Assembly: GCA_025059805.1 (NCBI GenBank)
Contig: JANXDG010000077.1
Coordinates: forward strand, 1-34,635
Length of the DNA stretch: 34,635 bases
Source of the DNA: Endomicrobiia bacterium
GTDB taxonomy: Bacteria > Elusimicrobiota > Endomicrobiia > DTEH01
Direction: 5' to 3'
Shown: in pieces, positions 9,401 to 20,200 of the stretch
How the letters are laid out: each line of letters opens with the position of its first letter
How positions within the stretch are numbered: position 1 is the stretch's first letter
Notes under the pieces: model-generated
Told to the model about the DNA's origin: nothing
Database searches by the model: none
Seen by the model: the letters and a program-made list of their open reading frames with translations, nothing else
Position numbers and translations under genes: made by a program

Positions 9401-12361
9401 ATTTAAGGTTGAACTTCCAGGGTAGATTAAATTAAATTTGTTAGGTTTCTGATTTGAAATAACAAAACATCCTGTGGTTAACGCTATCCCGTAAGGTTTA
9501 ACAAGATATGGCTGTGCAGTAGATGGGTTCACAGAATAACCCCACTCGTTTTTACCCCAGCTATGAATCTGCCAGTAATATGTACCTCCAGGTTGTAATT
9601 TAGGATTTAAAAAGTTTAAAGTTGTTGAACTAATTTTCGGATCTTGAATCCAAACATTTATTTTCCATAATGGTGCCGGTAAAGTAAACCATTCATCCAT
9701 TGTAGCTGGACAAACTGTTGATACACTTATAAAGTAGTGTTTTATTGAATCAAACGGGTCAGGATCGTATGCATCAGTCCAATCAAAATATAACTGTTCT
9801 AAACTATTTGGATTGACAACTCCTGTTGGCGTAACAACATCAAACAAAGAAGGTGGATCTAAAACAAAATCTACAATAAATCTTACTGGTGCAACATTTA
9901 CCGGTGGAGCAAAAGTTTGTGTACTATCCCATATCCAATTTAGGTTTTGTGCTGAATCTCTTGCTCTTGCACGCCAATAATAAGTCAAATTTTCTATAAG
10001 CACAAGATTATATCCTTCCTGTGTACCTGGTTGTACAGTATTTACAATCGCAGTTGAAGTAAAAAAATTCCAATAAGAAGGCCAATAGTTTGAAGGATAT
10101 GGTGCATAATCTTGTATTGGATTATTAACATAAATCCATGCATTAGGTGCATTTTCAGGTGTGGGCCAACTAGTAACAAATACACTGTATTCTATTATTC
10201 CATCTTCTGGATCAGGGTCATAAGTTGGCTGCCAGCTAAGAATTATAGGTGTAGATTTTGCAATATAATATGTTGTACTGCCAAAAATTTTCATCATTAT
10301 CGGATAATAAGTTGTACCAGCAATGATTACTTTATAATATGTATTACCATCACTTAATACCGTTGGTGTACCTGAAGGGAAATAAACCTCAAACTGTGCA
10401 GGTGGACTGTCAAACTGGTTTAGCCAGAATGTACCTACAGCAGTAGAAGAAGATAATTTTGTGTGACCAAATCTTTCACCATTATCAAATGCTGTTACAT
10501 ACCAGTATATTCTTTTGTTTTCAGCATCTTCAAATAAACTCCAACAATACTGTTCCGTTGTTATTATTTTAGTAGATGTAGTGGAGAAATATTCAGAGGT
10601 ACTTTTTGGAATTCTATACCATTCCTGATTGTTAGAAGATATAAAAATTGCATAACCGTGTACTGAATCATACGGGTCAGGGTCATATGCAGCTTTCCAA
10701 GAAAATGTGATTTTAAACTCCTTTGTATGCCATACTCCTGTTGTCGGCGAAATTAACGGTTGTGATGGGAACACAGGTGCGGAATTAGTTGAATTTATAA
10801 CAAAGAAGAATACTGCTGTTGTTGAGGAAATACTTTCTTTATCATATACACTAAGCTGCCAATAATATGTTACATCTTCACGTAAAGAGTGCAAGCTGCA
10901 TGACGTTGTAGTAAGCCCATAAACTGTGATTGTTGCTACCATAATTTGACCAGAAATAATATATGTTGCAATCCTAACTGTGTATGATGAAATATCATCT
11001 CCATAGTCAATGTCAAAACTATTGTCCGAATTTGACCGTCCAGGATGCCATCCTGCAGTGTCCCATTTAAGAATTACTGTTGTAGATGAAATAACTGTAG
11101 ATGTTGTATTACGTACAGGATCGTAGGCATAGTGATTAGAAGGATTGTTTGCCTGTGGTGGCGAGTTTACAGGTTTAGAAAATGGTGATGAAGATTTATA
11201 CACAGTACCACCTATATTAAACTCTCCTATTCCTGACCAGTTAAGTTTTTCATCAGCAACTTTTATTGCAAAATAGTAAGTAGTAAAATTTGTAAGACCT
11301 GTAATTACAGTCCTTGTTGAACTTAACGGTAAAAGTACATAAGGGCCGAATACACCAAAACTTGTAGCTGAATTCCATAAAGATTCGCTATTTATATTTG
11401 TACTACTGTAACGGATTTCAAAATATGCCGTGAACGAAGAATTGTTATACAGGAAACCATCACTATACGAATCTTCATATGGGACTAACCATTCTAAATT
11501 AATATGTTTAAACCCTACTGTTGGTTTAATATATGTAACAGGCCGAGGTGGAGAAACATCTACCTGTGACCAACATGTTGCACCATTAGAAATTTCTGAA
11601 TAAATACCTAAATCATCCTTTGCCCAGAGACGAAAATAGTATGTTACTCCGCTTGATAAACCAGTAATAGTCACTGCTGCTGGTATTTGGTGCGAATTAA
11701 AAGTATGCGTAGATATAACTTTTTGAGCATTACCCAGTGACCATGAAGTAAAAAATTCATCAGTTGAATATTGTATATACCAATACCCTGTAAGCGGATT
11801 TGACATATTATTGTTCACAAAATCATCACAACCTTTAAACTGAAGATATATCTCACCTTCCTTTTCACCTTGTGTTGCTAAAGAAAATTCAGCATAAGGT
11901 TGCCACGTTGTAATCCAGCCAGTCGCTATATTCGATAATTCTGAAAGAACTTCGTTTCCAGAAGAAATTCTTATAGCAAAATAAAAAGTTGTATTTTTAC
12001 TAAGATGATTGTCAACAAGAACTTTATCTAAGCCTGTCACAACATAAACTTGTACTTCATCATCATATACAGAACCTGTTGAAATTACAATTTGTGCTGC
12101 TGTAGTTGACCAATTAACTTCAGAAAATGTTGAGTATTGAACATAATATGCAGAACCTTCTGGTAATGTTTCAGGACCAGGATATGTCCAGACAAGTTTT
12201 AAACTTCCTTCAGATAAATAATTTAAGCCGGAAATTACAGTGAGGTCAGTTATTTTATTTGGTTGTGACAAAACTATTTCTGCTATAATGCTTATACCTA
12301 TTAATGCAAAAAGAAGAAATAGGTTAGACCTACTTTGTATATAACACAATTTTTGTTTCAC
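6485..12361 (-). CDS. Giant secreted fibronectin type III-like repeat protein with FlgD-like C-terminal domain
   Basis: 1958 residues, starting with GTG at 12361 and a hydrophobic export signal (NLFLLFALIGISIIAEIVLS). The body is a tandem array of about 14 fibronectin type III-like modules, recognised by the strand motif TYYWRVxAxD at roughly residues 120, 237, 357, 494, 614, 790, 924, 1050, 1160, 1265, 1380, 1483, 1585 and 1692. Spacing is mostly 100-135 residues, with one wider step of about 175. Modules also share a W/F-x-W strand followed by DPDP-type turns. Composition is very rich in Ser, Thr, Tyr and Asn. The last 70 residues (VLSWDGRYEDGTVVLKGVYI ... TGTVIVAK) match the FlgD-type Ig-like tail found at the ends of many cell-surface proteins and resembling type IX secretion C-terminal domains. 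A surface filament, sheath or adhesin role is inferred. No ribosome binding site is obvious, so the exact start is less certain. Confidence 0.85.
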   Translation of the reverse strand: MKQKLCYIQSRSNLFLLFALIGISIIAEIVLSQPNKITDLTVISGLNYLSEGSLKLVWTYPGPETLPEGSAYYVQYSTFSEVNWSTTAAQIVISTGSVYDDEVQVYVVTGLDKVLVDNHLSKNTTFYFAIRISSGNEVLSELSNIATGWITTWQPYAEFSLATQGEKEGEIYLQFKGCDDFVNNNMSNPLTGYWYIQYSTDEFFTSWSLGNAQKVISTHTFNSHQIPAAVTITGLSSGVTYYFRLWAKDDLGIYSEISNGATCWSQVDVSPPRPVTYIKPTVGFKHINLEWLVPYEDSYSDGFLYNNSSFTAYFEIRYSSTNINSESLWNSATSFGVFGPYVLLPLSSTRTVITGLTNFTTYYFAIKVADEKLNWSGIGEFNIGGTVYKSSSPFSKPVNSPPQANNPSNHYAYDPVRNTTSTVISSTTVILKWDTAGWHPGRSNSDNSFDIDYGDDISSYTVRIATYIISGQIMVATITVYGLTTTSCSLHSLREDVTYYWQLSVYDKESISSTTAVFFFVINSTNSAPVFPSQPLISPTTGVWHTKEFKITFSWKAAYDPDPYDSVHGYAIFISSNNQEWYRIPKSTSEYFSTTSTKIITTEQYCWSLFEDAENKRIYWYVTAFDNGERFGHTKLSSSTAVGTFWLNQFDSPPAQFEVYFPSGTPTVLSDGNTYYKVIIAGTTYYPIMMKIFGSTTYYIAKSTPIILSWQPTYDPDPEDGIIEYSVFVTSWPTPENAPNAWIYVNNPIQDYAPYPSNYWPSYWNFFTSTAIVNTVQPGTQEGYNLVLIENLTYYWRARARDSAQNLNWIWDSTQTFAPPVNVAPVRFIVDFVLDPPSLFDVVTPTGVVNPNSLEQLYFDWTDAYDPDPFDSIKHYFISVSTVCPATMDEWFTLPAPLWKINVWIQDPKISSTTLNFLNPKLQPGGTYYWQIHSWGKNEWGYSVNPSTAQPYLVKPYGIALTTGCFVISNQKPNKFNLIYPGSSTLNTPVAPGVKTYRPKFEWEQGGDPDNYDPIISSYVVRLSSFYNFSVYEALFSTTTSVQLSFDLNPRTTYYWNVIAYDNFGNYEFSNTTFYFYVVNFEPNNFELVYPTANVVVNTLVPEFKFINRGDPDSDIVYYKIEYSSFSDFSIYVSSERWNNRDVSIGSTITIPSPWNFEENKKYYWRVVAYDEFGGVTTSTVQSFWVNAQEEPPQSFDLSVSTIQGILSVQQVKFEWNYTTDPDPGDIILKYRIVISTVGNYVVGVSTYVEVSSNTLRYDFFLSTLIEDAAYCWWVEAYDNTGRYTKSISSYVFIVDLSTKEPDGFSLIWPGKENEFFRLSSSPVTFVWQAANRAEWWKSINYTFYLSSSPQNYFVINFSSGPYNYWYQADKVYFSTYSLQENTTYFWWVKAENSIGVSWSTTFYFFYDQVNQPPANFYLISPSGTVNTRLPDFKWTTATDFDDKVIRYIIAYSTFSNFSSSITVIVSHPNNSFTPQIKLLRNTTYYWRVIAEDERGGQTSSSIDFQFYVPDLKPLPVSNISPSGNISTRRPTISWLPSGHTDYKGTVNNYKLSLRDSLNNIVVSQLIPSTTTQYVVTQNLLQNITYYITVTAVDDDNVESIPHTVSFFVLPVNIPKKVLINNFIFEKQGPQLFFISMDWYKVNTYIDGTLADDIAGYNIYRSTSFDSLYTEVYYRVQPATVTSFTEYISGENTKHVYYYGVKTVTIGGVESEQPDEVLSTFVDGSRMLVFQDAKLIIPLSVYSEIKSKGYTIEVSSYDVGDIETKYLGIVKKYVIGLHQVSHIKGYKFSKPIILEVNKEKIFQAVSLKFANVNYNNNIASLKPAVFFYNNVEYLYVHTEQDIGSIRSKITQPGLYAVRFVSLPSSAEVVNIVPKKIFTPASSKDDKIQFILYNPTATQPEGEIYDIDLRYVAKLKYDGINVLSWDGRYEDGTVVLKGVYIYRIKIGDKIFTGTVIVAK

Positions 12362-12388
12362 AAAGAGTTTTTACTTCTACTCTTTAGT

Positions 12389-12874
12389 TTATTTTATATT
12401 TAATACTATCAATTTTTTTACTATAATTTCAACACAAAGTTTAATCTCTTCAGCTGTCTGTAAGTAGACACTTTCTGGTTGACCGATGGGATCAAAAATT
12501 TCTGGTTTGGTAAAAAAACCAGCATACTCTTTAAGTAGAAAAGTTTTCGGAATAAACTCAGGATGATTTTCTTTTATATATGAAATTTGTGTTTTATCCA
12601 TCACAAGTATAAGGTCGTGAGTAAATAATATCTCGTGATTTATCCTCGTTGGTTTATGAGTGTCAAGATTTTTTGCTGTTATTTTATATAATTCAAACAA
12701 ATTTCTTATACTTCGTGGCAGTTTAAAACTTTCTTGTGCTATTATTCCACATGATGAAACTTTTATGCTATCTATACCATTGTTAACAAGTAACTGCTTA
12801 GTATATCCTTCTGCAAACACGCTACGAAATACGTTACCAGAACAGACATATAAAATTGAGTTTATTTTATTCAT
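12389..12874 (-). CDS. Low-molecular-weight protein-tyrosine phosphatase
   Basis: The active-site loop near the N-terminus reads VCSGNVFRS, matching CxGNxxRS with the nucleophilic Cys and phosphate-binding Arg, and the general-acid loop is present as IFDPIGQP. Length about 161 residues fits the family. I chose the ATG at 12874 because it overlaps the stop of the upstream lnt gene as ATGA; an in-frame ATG four codons earlier (12886) is possible. Bacterial members dephosphorylate tyrosine kinases of polysaccharide export (Wzb/Wzc type) or arginine-phosphorylated proteins. No tyrosine kinase is in this window, so the partner is unknown, though the surface-polymer genes further right make a capsule-type role plausible. 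Confidence 0.9.
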   Translation of the reverse strand: MNKINSILYVCSGNVFRSVFAEGYTKQLLVNNGIDSIKVSSCGIIAQESFKLPRSIRNLFELYKITAKNLDTHKPTRINHEILFTHDLILVMDKTQISYIKENHPEFIPKTFLLKEYAGFFTKPEIFDPIGQPESVYLQTAEEIKLCVEIIVKKLIVLNIK

Positions 12875-14451
12875 TGTGTTACCCATCGAGTTTTGAATGT
12901 GAAATAATTAATAAAAATAAACATACTAAAATATAATAACCATAAAACATTACAAAATTTTGTATAAAAAGTTGTATTATGAAAAATTTTTACTTCTTGA
13001 ATTATCACATCGTCTTCAAAAAGTTTTGTCTGATTCAAAACTTTCCCTGTTGGCGAAATTATCCCTGAGATACCAGTATTTGCTGCACGTAAAACATAAC
13101 ATCTATTCTCAACAGCACGAGATATGTTAAAAACAAAATGTTGGTACGGTGCTGAAGTTTTTAAGAACCATGCATCGTTTGTTATATTTACAAAAAATTC
13201 AGCACCTTTCTCTACAAACTTTGCTGCTAATTCTGGAAAAATACTTTCATAACAAATAAGTACAGAAAATTTAACACCTTCAATATCAAACACTACAAAT
13301 TCTTTACCTGCACTAAATTCTCCAAGTTCGTTCACTGTACGTACAAACTTACCTAAAATATTCCTAAACGGTACATACTCGCCAAAAGGAACAAGGTGAA
13401 TTTTGTCATATATCTTTTTGACAATAACTTCATTATTTTCAACAGTAAATAACGCTGCAGAATTGTAATACTCAACAGGTCTGTTCTGTCCCATACGTAC
13501 CGTACCTATAAGATGATAAGATTTATAATCCTTATTGGTAATTTTTACTAATTCATTTACCCAGTCGTATAAATATTTTTCTTCAAACAACCATCCTGGA
13601 ACAGAACTTTCAGGCCAAATGTATACTACTGGAACACTGAGTTTATCATATTTATTCTTTAACATACTGTCAGCGGTAGTTATAAGACTCGTATATTTAT
13701 TCATAATTTCTTCTGTATATTTTCGATCCCATTTCTTATATTGGTCAATATTCCCCTGCAGGAGCACCACAAGCATTTCTTTATCTGACCTTGCTTGATT
13801 AAGTTGTAAAAATTTCACTTCTCCATATAGATAAGAAGTAGTTATCAGAATTAAAGGAATAGCTAAATAGTTAAAACGAATTTTTTTTCTATATACTACA
13901 TTATTTGCAACGATTGATATGGTTAAATTTGTAAAAATTAAAAGAAAACTAACACCATAAATACCAAAAATATCAGCAACTTGTATAATTTTTGTATTTG
14001 CATATTGAGTAATTCCTAACAAAACCCAAGGAAAACCACTAAACAAATACATCTGTAAATATTCAAGTAATACCCAAAACAACGACGATGAAAGTATAGA
14101 TGTAAAACTATCTAAACCCGTAAGGAAAGTATAAATACAAAAAGCGTAGAGATATAAACTGAAATACATTGCGATCACAATAAGCGATATAACTCCAAAG
14201 ATTACAGGTTCACCTGCAGCTTTAAATGTTGGAACTATCCAATAAAAAATTCCTCCGTATCCAATTAAACCAGTCACAAGAGAGTAAATAAACAGTTTAG
14301 TAAATACAGTTTTTAAATTTAGACCTTTTCTTCGTTCCAATTGAACAACATATATAATAGGAACAAAACAAAACCAAGCACAGAAAAAACTACCATATTT
14401 GGGGTAAGAAAAGAAAAGTAATAAACCGGATAATACAGAAAAGAAAATCAT
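12871..14451 (-). CDS. lnt: Apolipoprotein N-acyltransferase
   Basis: Transfers an acyl chain to the N-terminal Cys of lipoproteins in the inner membrane, the last step of lipoprotein maturation in diderms. The N-terminal third has about seven membrane segments, with SGFPWVLLGITQYANT as a typical Lnt stretch. The nitrilase-like domain shows the catalytic triad context: Glu in IWPESSVPGW, Lys in DKIHLVPFGEYVPF and Cys in VLICYESIFPE, with NITNDAWF downstream. I start at ATG 14451, five bases after the secA stop; extensions to 14502 would overlap the zinc-binding tail of secA. Its presence implies lipoprotein substrates such as the LpoB-like protein elsewhere in this window. Confidence 0.93.
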   Translation of the reverse strand: MIFFSVLSGLLLFFSYPKYGSFFCAWFCFVPIIYVVQLERRKGLNLKTVFTKLFIYSLVTGLIGYGGIFYWIVPTFKAAGEPVIFGVISLIVIAMYFSLYLYAFCIYTFLTGLDSFTSILSSSLFWVLLEYLQMYLFSGFPWVLLGITQYANTKIIQVADIFGIYGVSFLLIFTNLTISIVANNVVYRKKIRFNYLAIPLILITTSYLYGEVKFLQLNQARSDKEMLVVLLQGNIDQYKKWDRKYTEEIMNKYTSLITTADSMLKNKYDKLSVPVVYIWPESSVPGWLFEEKYLYDWVNELVKITNKDYKSYHLIGTVRMGQNRPVEYYNSAALFTVENNEVIVKKIYDKIHLVPFGEYVPFRNILGKFVRTVNELGEFSAGKEFVVFDIEGVKFSVLICYESIFPELAAKFVEKGAEFFVNITNDAWFLKTSAPYQHFVFNISRAVENRCYVLRAANTGISGIISPTGKVLNQTKLFEDDVIIQEVKIFHNTTFYTKFCNVLWLLYFSMFIFINYFTFKTRWVTQ

Positions 14452-14455
14452 TGAA

Positions 14456-17122
14456 TTATAGATTCTTGCCACAACACTTTTTATATTTTTTCCCGCTGCC
14501 ACAAGGACAAGGATCGTTTCGTCCTATCTTATGTTTTCTTTTCTCCGGCTGTTTTTCAAACGGAACACGTCTATTAGCGGATTGTTGATCTACCACAGAT
14601 TTTTGATAAGAAGGTTGTCTTTGTGACATAGCAATTGGTTGTAACTTAAATACGTATTCAATAGTTTGTTCTCTTATTCTTGCTTGCATTTTTGTAAATA
14701 ATATGAAACTTTCTTTTTTATATTCAACCAATGGATCTTTCTGACCATAAGAACGTAGACCGATACTACGTCGTAAGTGGTCCAGTTCATATAAATGTTC
14801 CCTCCAGGCAGCATCAAGCATATGTAACAACACGATTCTTTGTAATTCCTCAAAAATCTCAGGCGTAAGTGTTTGTTTTCTGTTTTCGTATTTCTGTTTT
14901 GCTATTGAAATAAGTGTATCTCTTAATCTATCCTTAGTAAGTTTTTCTATTTGTTGTTCAGACAGTTCAAAATCTGTATCAAACACTCGTGATAACCAAA
15001 GTTTTATAGCAGTTAAATTCCATTCTTCAGGATATTTTGTATTACAATAAGTTTCAATTTTTTCTTCTATAGACTCTTCTATCATATTAAGTATTCTTTC
15101 TTCTAAATCTATCCCTTCAAGAATTACATCTCGTAATGAGTACACAGATTCTCTTTGTTTATTCATAACATCGTCATATTCTAAAACCTGTTTTCTAATA
15201 TCATAATTCATATTTTCAACACGTTTCTGTGCACGTTCTATAGATTTTGTAATCCACGGATGTTGTATATTTTCACCTTCCTGCATGCCTAATTTCAACA
15301 TCAATTCAGACATTTTAATTCCGCCAAATAAACGCATAAGTTCGTCTTCTAACGAAACATAAAATCTTGACTCGCCAGGGTCGCCCTGACGGCCACTTCT
15401 ACCACGAAGTTGGTCATCAATACGACGAGCTTCATGACGTTCCGTACCTAAAACATAAAGTCCGCCAAGTTTTACTACTTCGTGATATTCTTTGTTATGT
15501 ATAAACTCAACTTTGCAATTAGGATCGTTACAGATTAAATGTGGCGCATTTTCTGGGTCTGGTTTACCGCCAAGGATAATATCTACTCCACGGCCTGCCA
15601 TATTAGTTGCTACAGTGACAGTTTTAAGTTTGCCAGCTTGTGCTATAATCTGTGCTTCACGTTCATGATGTTTTGCATTCAAAACTTGATGTGGTATTCC
15701 ACGACGACGAAGTAATGAAGATAAAAACTCATTTTTTTCAATTGATCGTGTACCTACTAATACCGGTTGACCTTTGCGATAGTGTTGTTCTATATCATTG
15801 ACAATAGCAGTCCATTTTTCTTTCTCTGTTCTATATACAACATCAGGATGGTCAACACGAATCATAGGTTTATGCGTAGGTATAACAACGACTTCTAATT
15901 TGTATACGCCCCAGAATTCATCTGCTGAGGTCAACGCGGTACCGGTCATACCGGCAAGCTTTTTGTACATCCTGAACAAATTCTGGAAAGTAATCGTAGC
16001 CAGTGTCTGGTTTTCTTCTCGTATTGGCAAATTTTCCTTTGCTTCAACTGCCTGATGTAACCCGTCAGACCAACGACGGCCAGGCATCAACCTGCCAGTG
16101 AACTCGTCAACAATTATTATCTCTCCATCTTTCACCACATAGTGTACATCTCTGTGAAAAAGTTTATGTGCACGTATCGCCTGAGTAATAATATGAACCC
16201 AGTCAGCAGTGAGATCATCATAAAGGTTTTTTACACCGAGTAAATATTCACATTTTTTAATACCTTCATCAGTGAGTTCAACCGTATGATTTTTTTCATC
16301 AACTATTGCATCATACCCTTTCTTAATATCTATACCTTTATATTTTGCTTCAATTTCTTGGTCTTCAGTTATAACCTTAATATTTAATCTTGGTACGATA
16401 CGGTTTGCTACATAATATTTTTCAGTTGATTCTTCTGCAGGGCCAGAAATAATAAGTGGTGTCCTTGCTTCGTCAATTAAAATTGAGTCAACTTCGTCAA
16501 CTATGGCATAGTGTAGACCACGTAAAACTTTATCTTCTTTTCTTAACACCATATTGTCTCTTAAATAATCAAAACCTAACTCATTGTTTGTAACATATGT
16601 AATGTCACAGGCGTACATATTACGTCTTTCTTCAGGTTCCATATCGTGCTGGATATATCCAACTGTTAAACCTAAAAGTTCATAAATAGGACCCATCCAG
16701 TATCTATCACGTTTCGCAAGATAGTCATTTACTGTAACAATATGCACACCTTTACCTTCCAAAGCATTCAAATACGCGGCAAGTGTTGCAACTAAAGTTT
16801 TACCTTCACCAGTCTTCATCTCTGCAATTTTACCTTGATGCAAAACAATACCACCAATCAGTTGAACATCAAAATGGCGAAGTTTTATAGTTCGCTTAGA
16901 CGCTTCGCGGACCAAGGCAAATGCTTCAGGTAAGATATCATCAAGTGTCTCACCTTCGGTTAGTCGTTGTTTAAATTCTTCTGTTTTTATTTTTAACTCT
17001 TCGTTAGATAATTTCTCAAACTCTGGTTCGTAGGAATTAATCTCTTCTATGGTTGGACGAAGTGACCTCAAGTATCTTTCATTTTGTGAACCAAAAATTT
17101 TTGACAAAATAAATTTTATCAT
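14456..17122 (-). CDS. secA: Preprotein translocase ATPase SecA
   Basis: 888 residues, a normal length. It drives Sec-dependent export by ATP hydrolysis at the SecYEG channel. Visible are Walker A MKTGEGKT (about 102-109), the DEAD-type box [20 protein letters not shown], the helicase-II stretch [10 protein letters not shown], and [17 protein letters not shown]. The C-terminal zinc motif [13 protein letters not shown], which binds SecB and ribosomes, is intact. The ATG at 17122 has no clear ribosome binding site. A promoter-like sequence lies just upstream. secA leads a run of genes with short gaps or overlaps (lnt, phosphatase, giant repeat protein, barrel), so export machinery and at least two exported clients are probably transcribed together. 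Confidence 0.98.
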   Translation of the reverse strand: MIKFILSKIFGSQNERYLRSLRPTIEEINSYEPEFEKLSNEELKIKTEEFKQRLTEGETLDDILPEAFALVREASKRTIKLRHFDVQLIGGIVLHQGKIAEMKTGEGKTLVATLAAYLNALEGKGVHIVTVNDYLAKRDRYWMGPIYELLGLTVGYIQHDMEPEERRNMYACDITYVTNNELGFDYLRDNMVLRKEDKVLRGLHYAIVDEVDSILIDEARTPLIISGPAEESTEKYYVANRIVPRLNIKVITEDQEIEAKYKGIDIKKGYDAIVDEKNHTVELTDEGIKKCEYLLGVKNLYDDLTADWVHIITQAIRAHKLFHRDVHYVVKDGEIIIVDEFTGRLMPGRRWSDGLHQAVEAKENLPIREENQTLATITFQNLFRMYKKLAGMTGTALTSADEFWGVYKLEVVVIPTHKPMIRVDHPDVVYRTEKEKWTAIVNDIEQHYRKGQPVLVGTRSIEKNEFLSSLLRRRGIPHQVLNAKHHEREAQIIAQAGKLKTVTVATNMAGRGVDIILGGKPDPENAPHLICNDPNCKVEFIHNKEYHEVVKLGGLYVLGTERHEARRIDDQLRGRSGRQGDPGESRFYVSLEDELMRLFGGIKMSELMLKLGMQEGENIQHPWITKSIERAQKRVENMNYDIRKQVLEYDDVMNKQRESVYSLRDVILEGIDLEERILNMIEESIEEKIETYCNTKYPEEWNLTAIKLWLSRVFDTDFELSEQQIEKLTKDRLRDTLISIAKQKYENRKQTLTPEIFEELQRIVLLHMLDAAWREHLYELDHLRRSIGLRSYGQKDPLVEYKKESFILFTKMQARIREQTIEYVFKLQPIAMSQRQPSYQKSVVDQQSANRRVPFEKQPEKRKHKIGRNDPCPCGSGKKYKKCCGKNL

Positions 17123-17140
17123 TTTTTTAGACTTTTGATT

Positions 17141-17169
17141 AGTATATGCCCTATTGCTGTTATTAACAG
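17141..17169 (-). promoter_or_regulatory. Possible secA promoter overlapped by a 13-bp palindrome
   Basis: In the 109-bp gap upstream of secA the minus strand carries TATACT (17146-17141), a good -10 element. It lies 17 bp downstream of CTGTTA (17169-17164), a weak -35 element. The -35 is half of a perfect palindrome, CTGTTATTAACAG (17157-17169), which could be an operator for a dimeric regulator. A second possible start further upstream is TTGCGT with TATTTT at 17-bp spacing. No terminator is visible after the preceding gene, so readthrough is also possible. Confidence 0.4.
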
Positions 17170-17231
17170 AAGTTTAAAATATAAAATACATACCTGAAAC
17201 GCAATAGAAGTGTGAAAAAGATAAGTATTAG

Positions 17232-20200
17232 TTACGAATTTAATTCTTTATTTTCTATCTGAGGTAATACTTTTTCTACAAATACCTCAACAAGATATGG
17301 GTCAAACTGTGTCCCAGCATTTCGTCTTAATTCTTCTATAGCTTCCTGTTTACCTATAGCTTTCTTATATGGACGATCATGTGTCATAACATCATATGCA
17401 TCTACAATAGATACCAAACGTGCCATTAAAGGTATTTCTTCACCCTTAAGTCCTTTTGGATATCCTGAACCGTCCCACCTCTCATGGTGGCACAAAATTG
17501 CCTCTGCTACTTTTGTTAACAAGTAATGTGATAACGCAATTTTGTGTCCCACTTCAGGATGTTTCTGCATAACTGACCACTCACTTGGACTAAGCTTTTC
17601 TGGTTTATTTAGAATACTATCAGGAATAGCAATTTTCCCCGCATCATGCAGCAAAGCAAGGATGGTGAGTTCATCTATATCATTATCAGACAGACCCAAG
17701 ATTTTACCAAACGATACAAGCATGTTCTTAATTCTTTCCGTATGTTCTTTAGTTTCATGACTTCTTTCCTGTAAAGTATAAATTAAAGAAGTAATAAACG
17801 CACTTTGTGTACTGCTAACATGTAAAAACTTGTTTCTATACATATTATCCTCAGCTTCTTTGAGTACATCGTAAATATCTTGTTGTTCATTTTCTTTTAC
17901 AGCGAACCCTATTGCTATAAGCGGTTTGACCACTGAAGTTTCTTGTTCAGCCATACTTTTTATTTTGTGAGCAATCTCCTCAACTGTCTTTATATTTGTT
18001 CTCGGTAATACTATTAAAAACTCATCCCCACCGGTACGGAATACCAAATCGTTCTCTCTACAACATTTCTTAATAATATTGGCAACTTTAATCAACACTT
18101 TGTCACCTTCGGAAGGACCTAGTATATTATTTATCAGTTTTAAATTATTAATATCGCAATTTATGAATCCAACTGGAAGATTGCCAGCAACATCTATGTT
18201 TATTATTTCTTGTTCAAAAAAAGTACGGTTACAAAATCCTGTAAGTTTATCGTAAAGACTTAAATATCTAATCTTTTGTTCAGCTTTTTTCCTTTCTTCA
18301 ACTTCTGCCTCTAACCGCTTAATTTGTTTTTCCAGTTCTTCCGCGTGATTTTGTAATATTTGTTCTTTTTCTTTGTAATAATCTATTTTTTCAATTAATT
18401 CTTCAGCAGGTATTTTCATATTTGCAAGTATCTGACCATAAATAAATGATAAAGCTTTTTCTTCTTCATATGTAAAAAAATTACTTTTTTTCATCTCAGT
18501 ATGTGCTGCTGCAGAACCAATTAAACCCGCTAGTACTCTTTCAGCTTCCCGATATAGTTCAACAAGTTCTATTGCTGAAATAAATTGTCTATCATTCATA
18601 TGCAGTTTTTTTAAACATTCATTTATCGTAGTAGAAACACTGTTGTCTTTCAGATATTGACTGAATATTTTTTTCATAATCTCAACTTTCTCTGCAAGCA
18701 TAATATACTCTTTTCTGAATAGTTCTTTAAGGAACGCAATGTCTTTAGAATATTTACCGATAATTTGTTCCACAGTCTCTTTTTCCATCTCAGTCTGTTT
18801 AGAAAACAGAGATACAATAATATAAATACTGGCATTTATAATTAATGACCACCAAACAACGTTCGTGAAAACAATGTCAAAACGCCATTGTTTTGTTAAC
18901 CCTACCATAGGAGGTAGAAATAAGCCAAAAAACCATATCATAATACCACTAAGCATTCCTAACAAAGCACCTTTTTTATTACCTTTTTTCCAAACTAATC
19001 CACCAATAGTAGCAGGGGCCAAATTTGCTATACAAGCAAAAGCTGTAATACCTATATCTACCAATGCATAAAATCTAAAAATTTTTCTCTCAACATAAAA
19101 ACATATTAAAATTATAAAAAAAACGACAATCCAACGAATTTTCAATATATACCTTTTAAGGTTTTTCAACATTTCAACTTTATTTATTAATGGTGTCACA
19201 AAATAGTTGCTAACCATAATTGATATTGCAACTGAACTAATAACTATCATACTAAACGCAGCTGAAATCCCTCCTAAGAAAACTATGATAGCAAGCCATA
19301 TTTTATTGTAGCTTAGTGGGAAGTACAATGAAAGTCCACTTGCTTCCAACAGACTAAATCCCTTTATTATACCTGCATATGCAATTGGTACTACAAAGAT
19401 ACCCATAAGAAGTAAATAAACAGGGAATAACCAAGTTGCTGTATTTATATGTTCTTCACTGTAGTTTTCTACTACCGCTACATGAAATTGTCTAGGTAAA
19501 AACATAAATGCGAACATTGATATTATTAAGTATGCATTCCAGAGAAGTAACGGATTGACTTGTGTATCACTTATCTTGGTTAACAAATAAGATGTTTGGT
19601 ATTGTACTTGCAGAAAGATATCCCCGAAACCTTTAAAGACAAAAAATGTAATAAAAATGCCTGCAGATAACAATGCAATAAGTTTAAATAGTGACAATAT
19701 CGCTACTACAAAAATTAAACCTGGCTGTCGTTCGGTAGAATCTAACTTCCTAAAACCAAAAATAATCGTAAATAATGTTATGAGTAAAAAGAACAGGTAG
19801 TCTATTGCAATATATGTCGGACCTGTAGGTATATTAAGAGAAGAAGAATAAACTAGTATATTAGCTGTTTTTATCATTGATTGGAATTGCAATGCGATAT
19901 ATGGTATTATACAAAGTACACAAATAATTGTAGCTAGCATTCCTACAGGTAAAGATTTTCCATACCTCAAAAATAGAAAATCTGCAATACTTGTTATACT
20001 GTATTTATCTCTTAGTTCCACTAATTTATGTACAAATTTATTCCAGAAAGGCGATACCAACGTAGTTGCCAAATATACTGATAAAAACAAAATACCTGAA
20101 GAAGTTACTTTTTGTATAGAGCCGTAATAAGCCCATGCAGTACAAAAGACAGCTATTGATAAGGTATAGACTAATGGATTATTTACAAGTACTTTATTCC

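Noticed and set aside
6485-12361. Tandem DNA repeats or CRISPR-like periodicity inside the giant repeat-protein gene
   Set aside because: Repetition is at protein level with diverged codons; no near-identical short repeats with regular spacers were seen.
12362-12385. 7-bp inverted repeat AAAGAGT/ACTCTTT just upstream of the giant repeat-protein start
   Set aside because: Short, AT-rich and with a 10-nt loop; such repeats are expected by chance in this composition, so no regulatory call is made.
14452-14502. Upstream start for lnt at 14502
   Set aside because: It would overlap the conserved zinc-binding tail of secA and add a non-family N-terminus; ATG 14451 directly precedes the first membrane helix.
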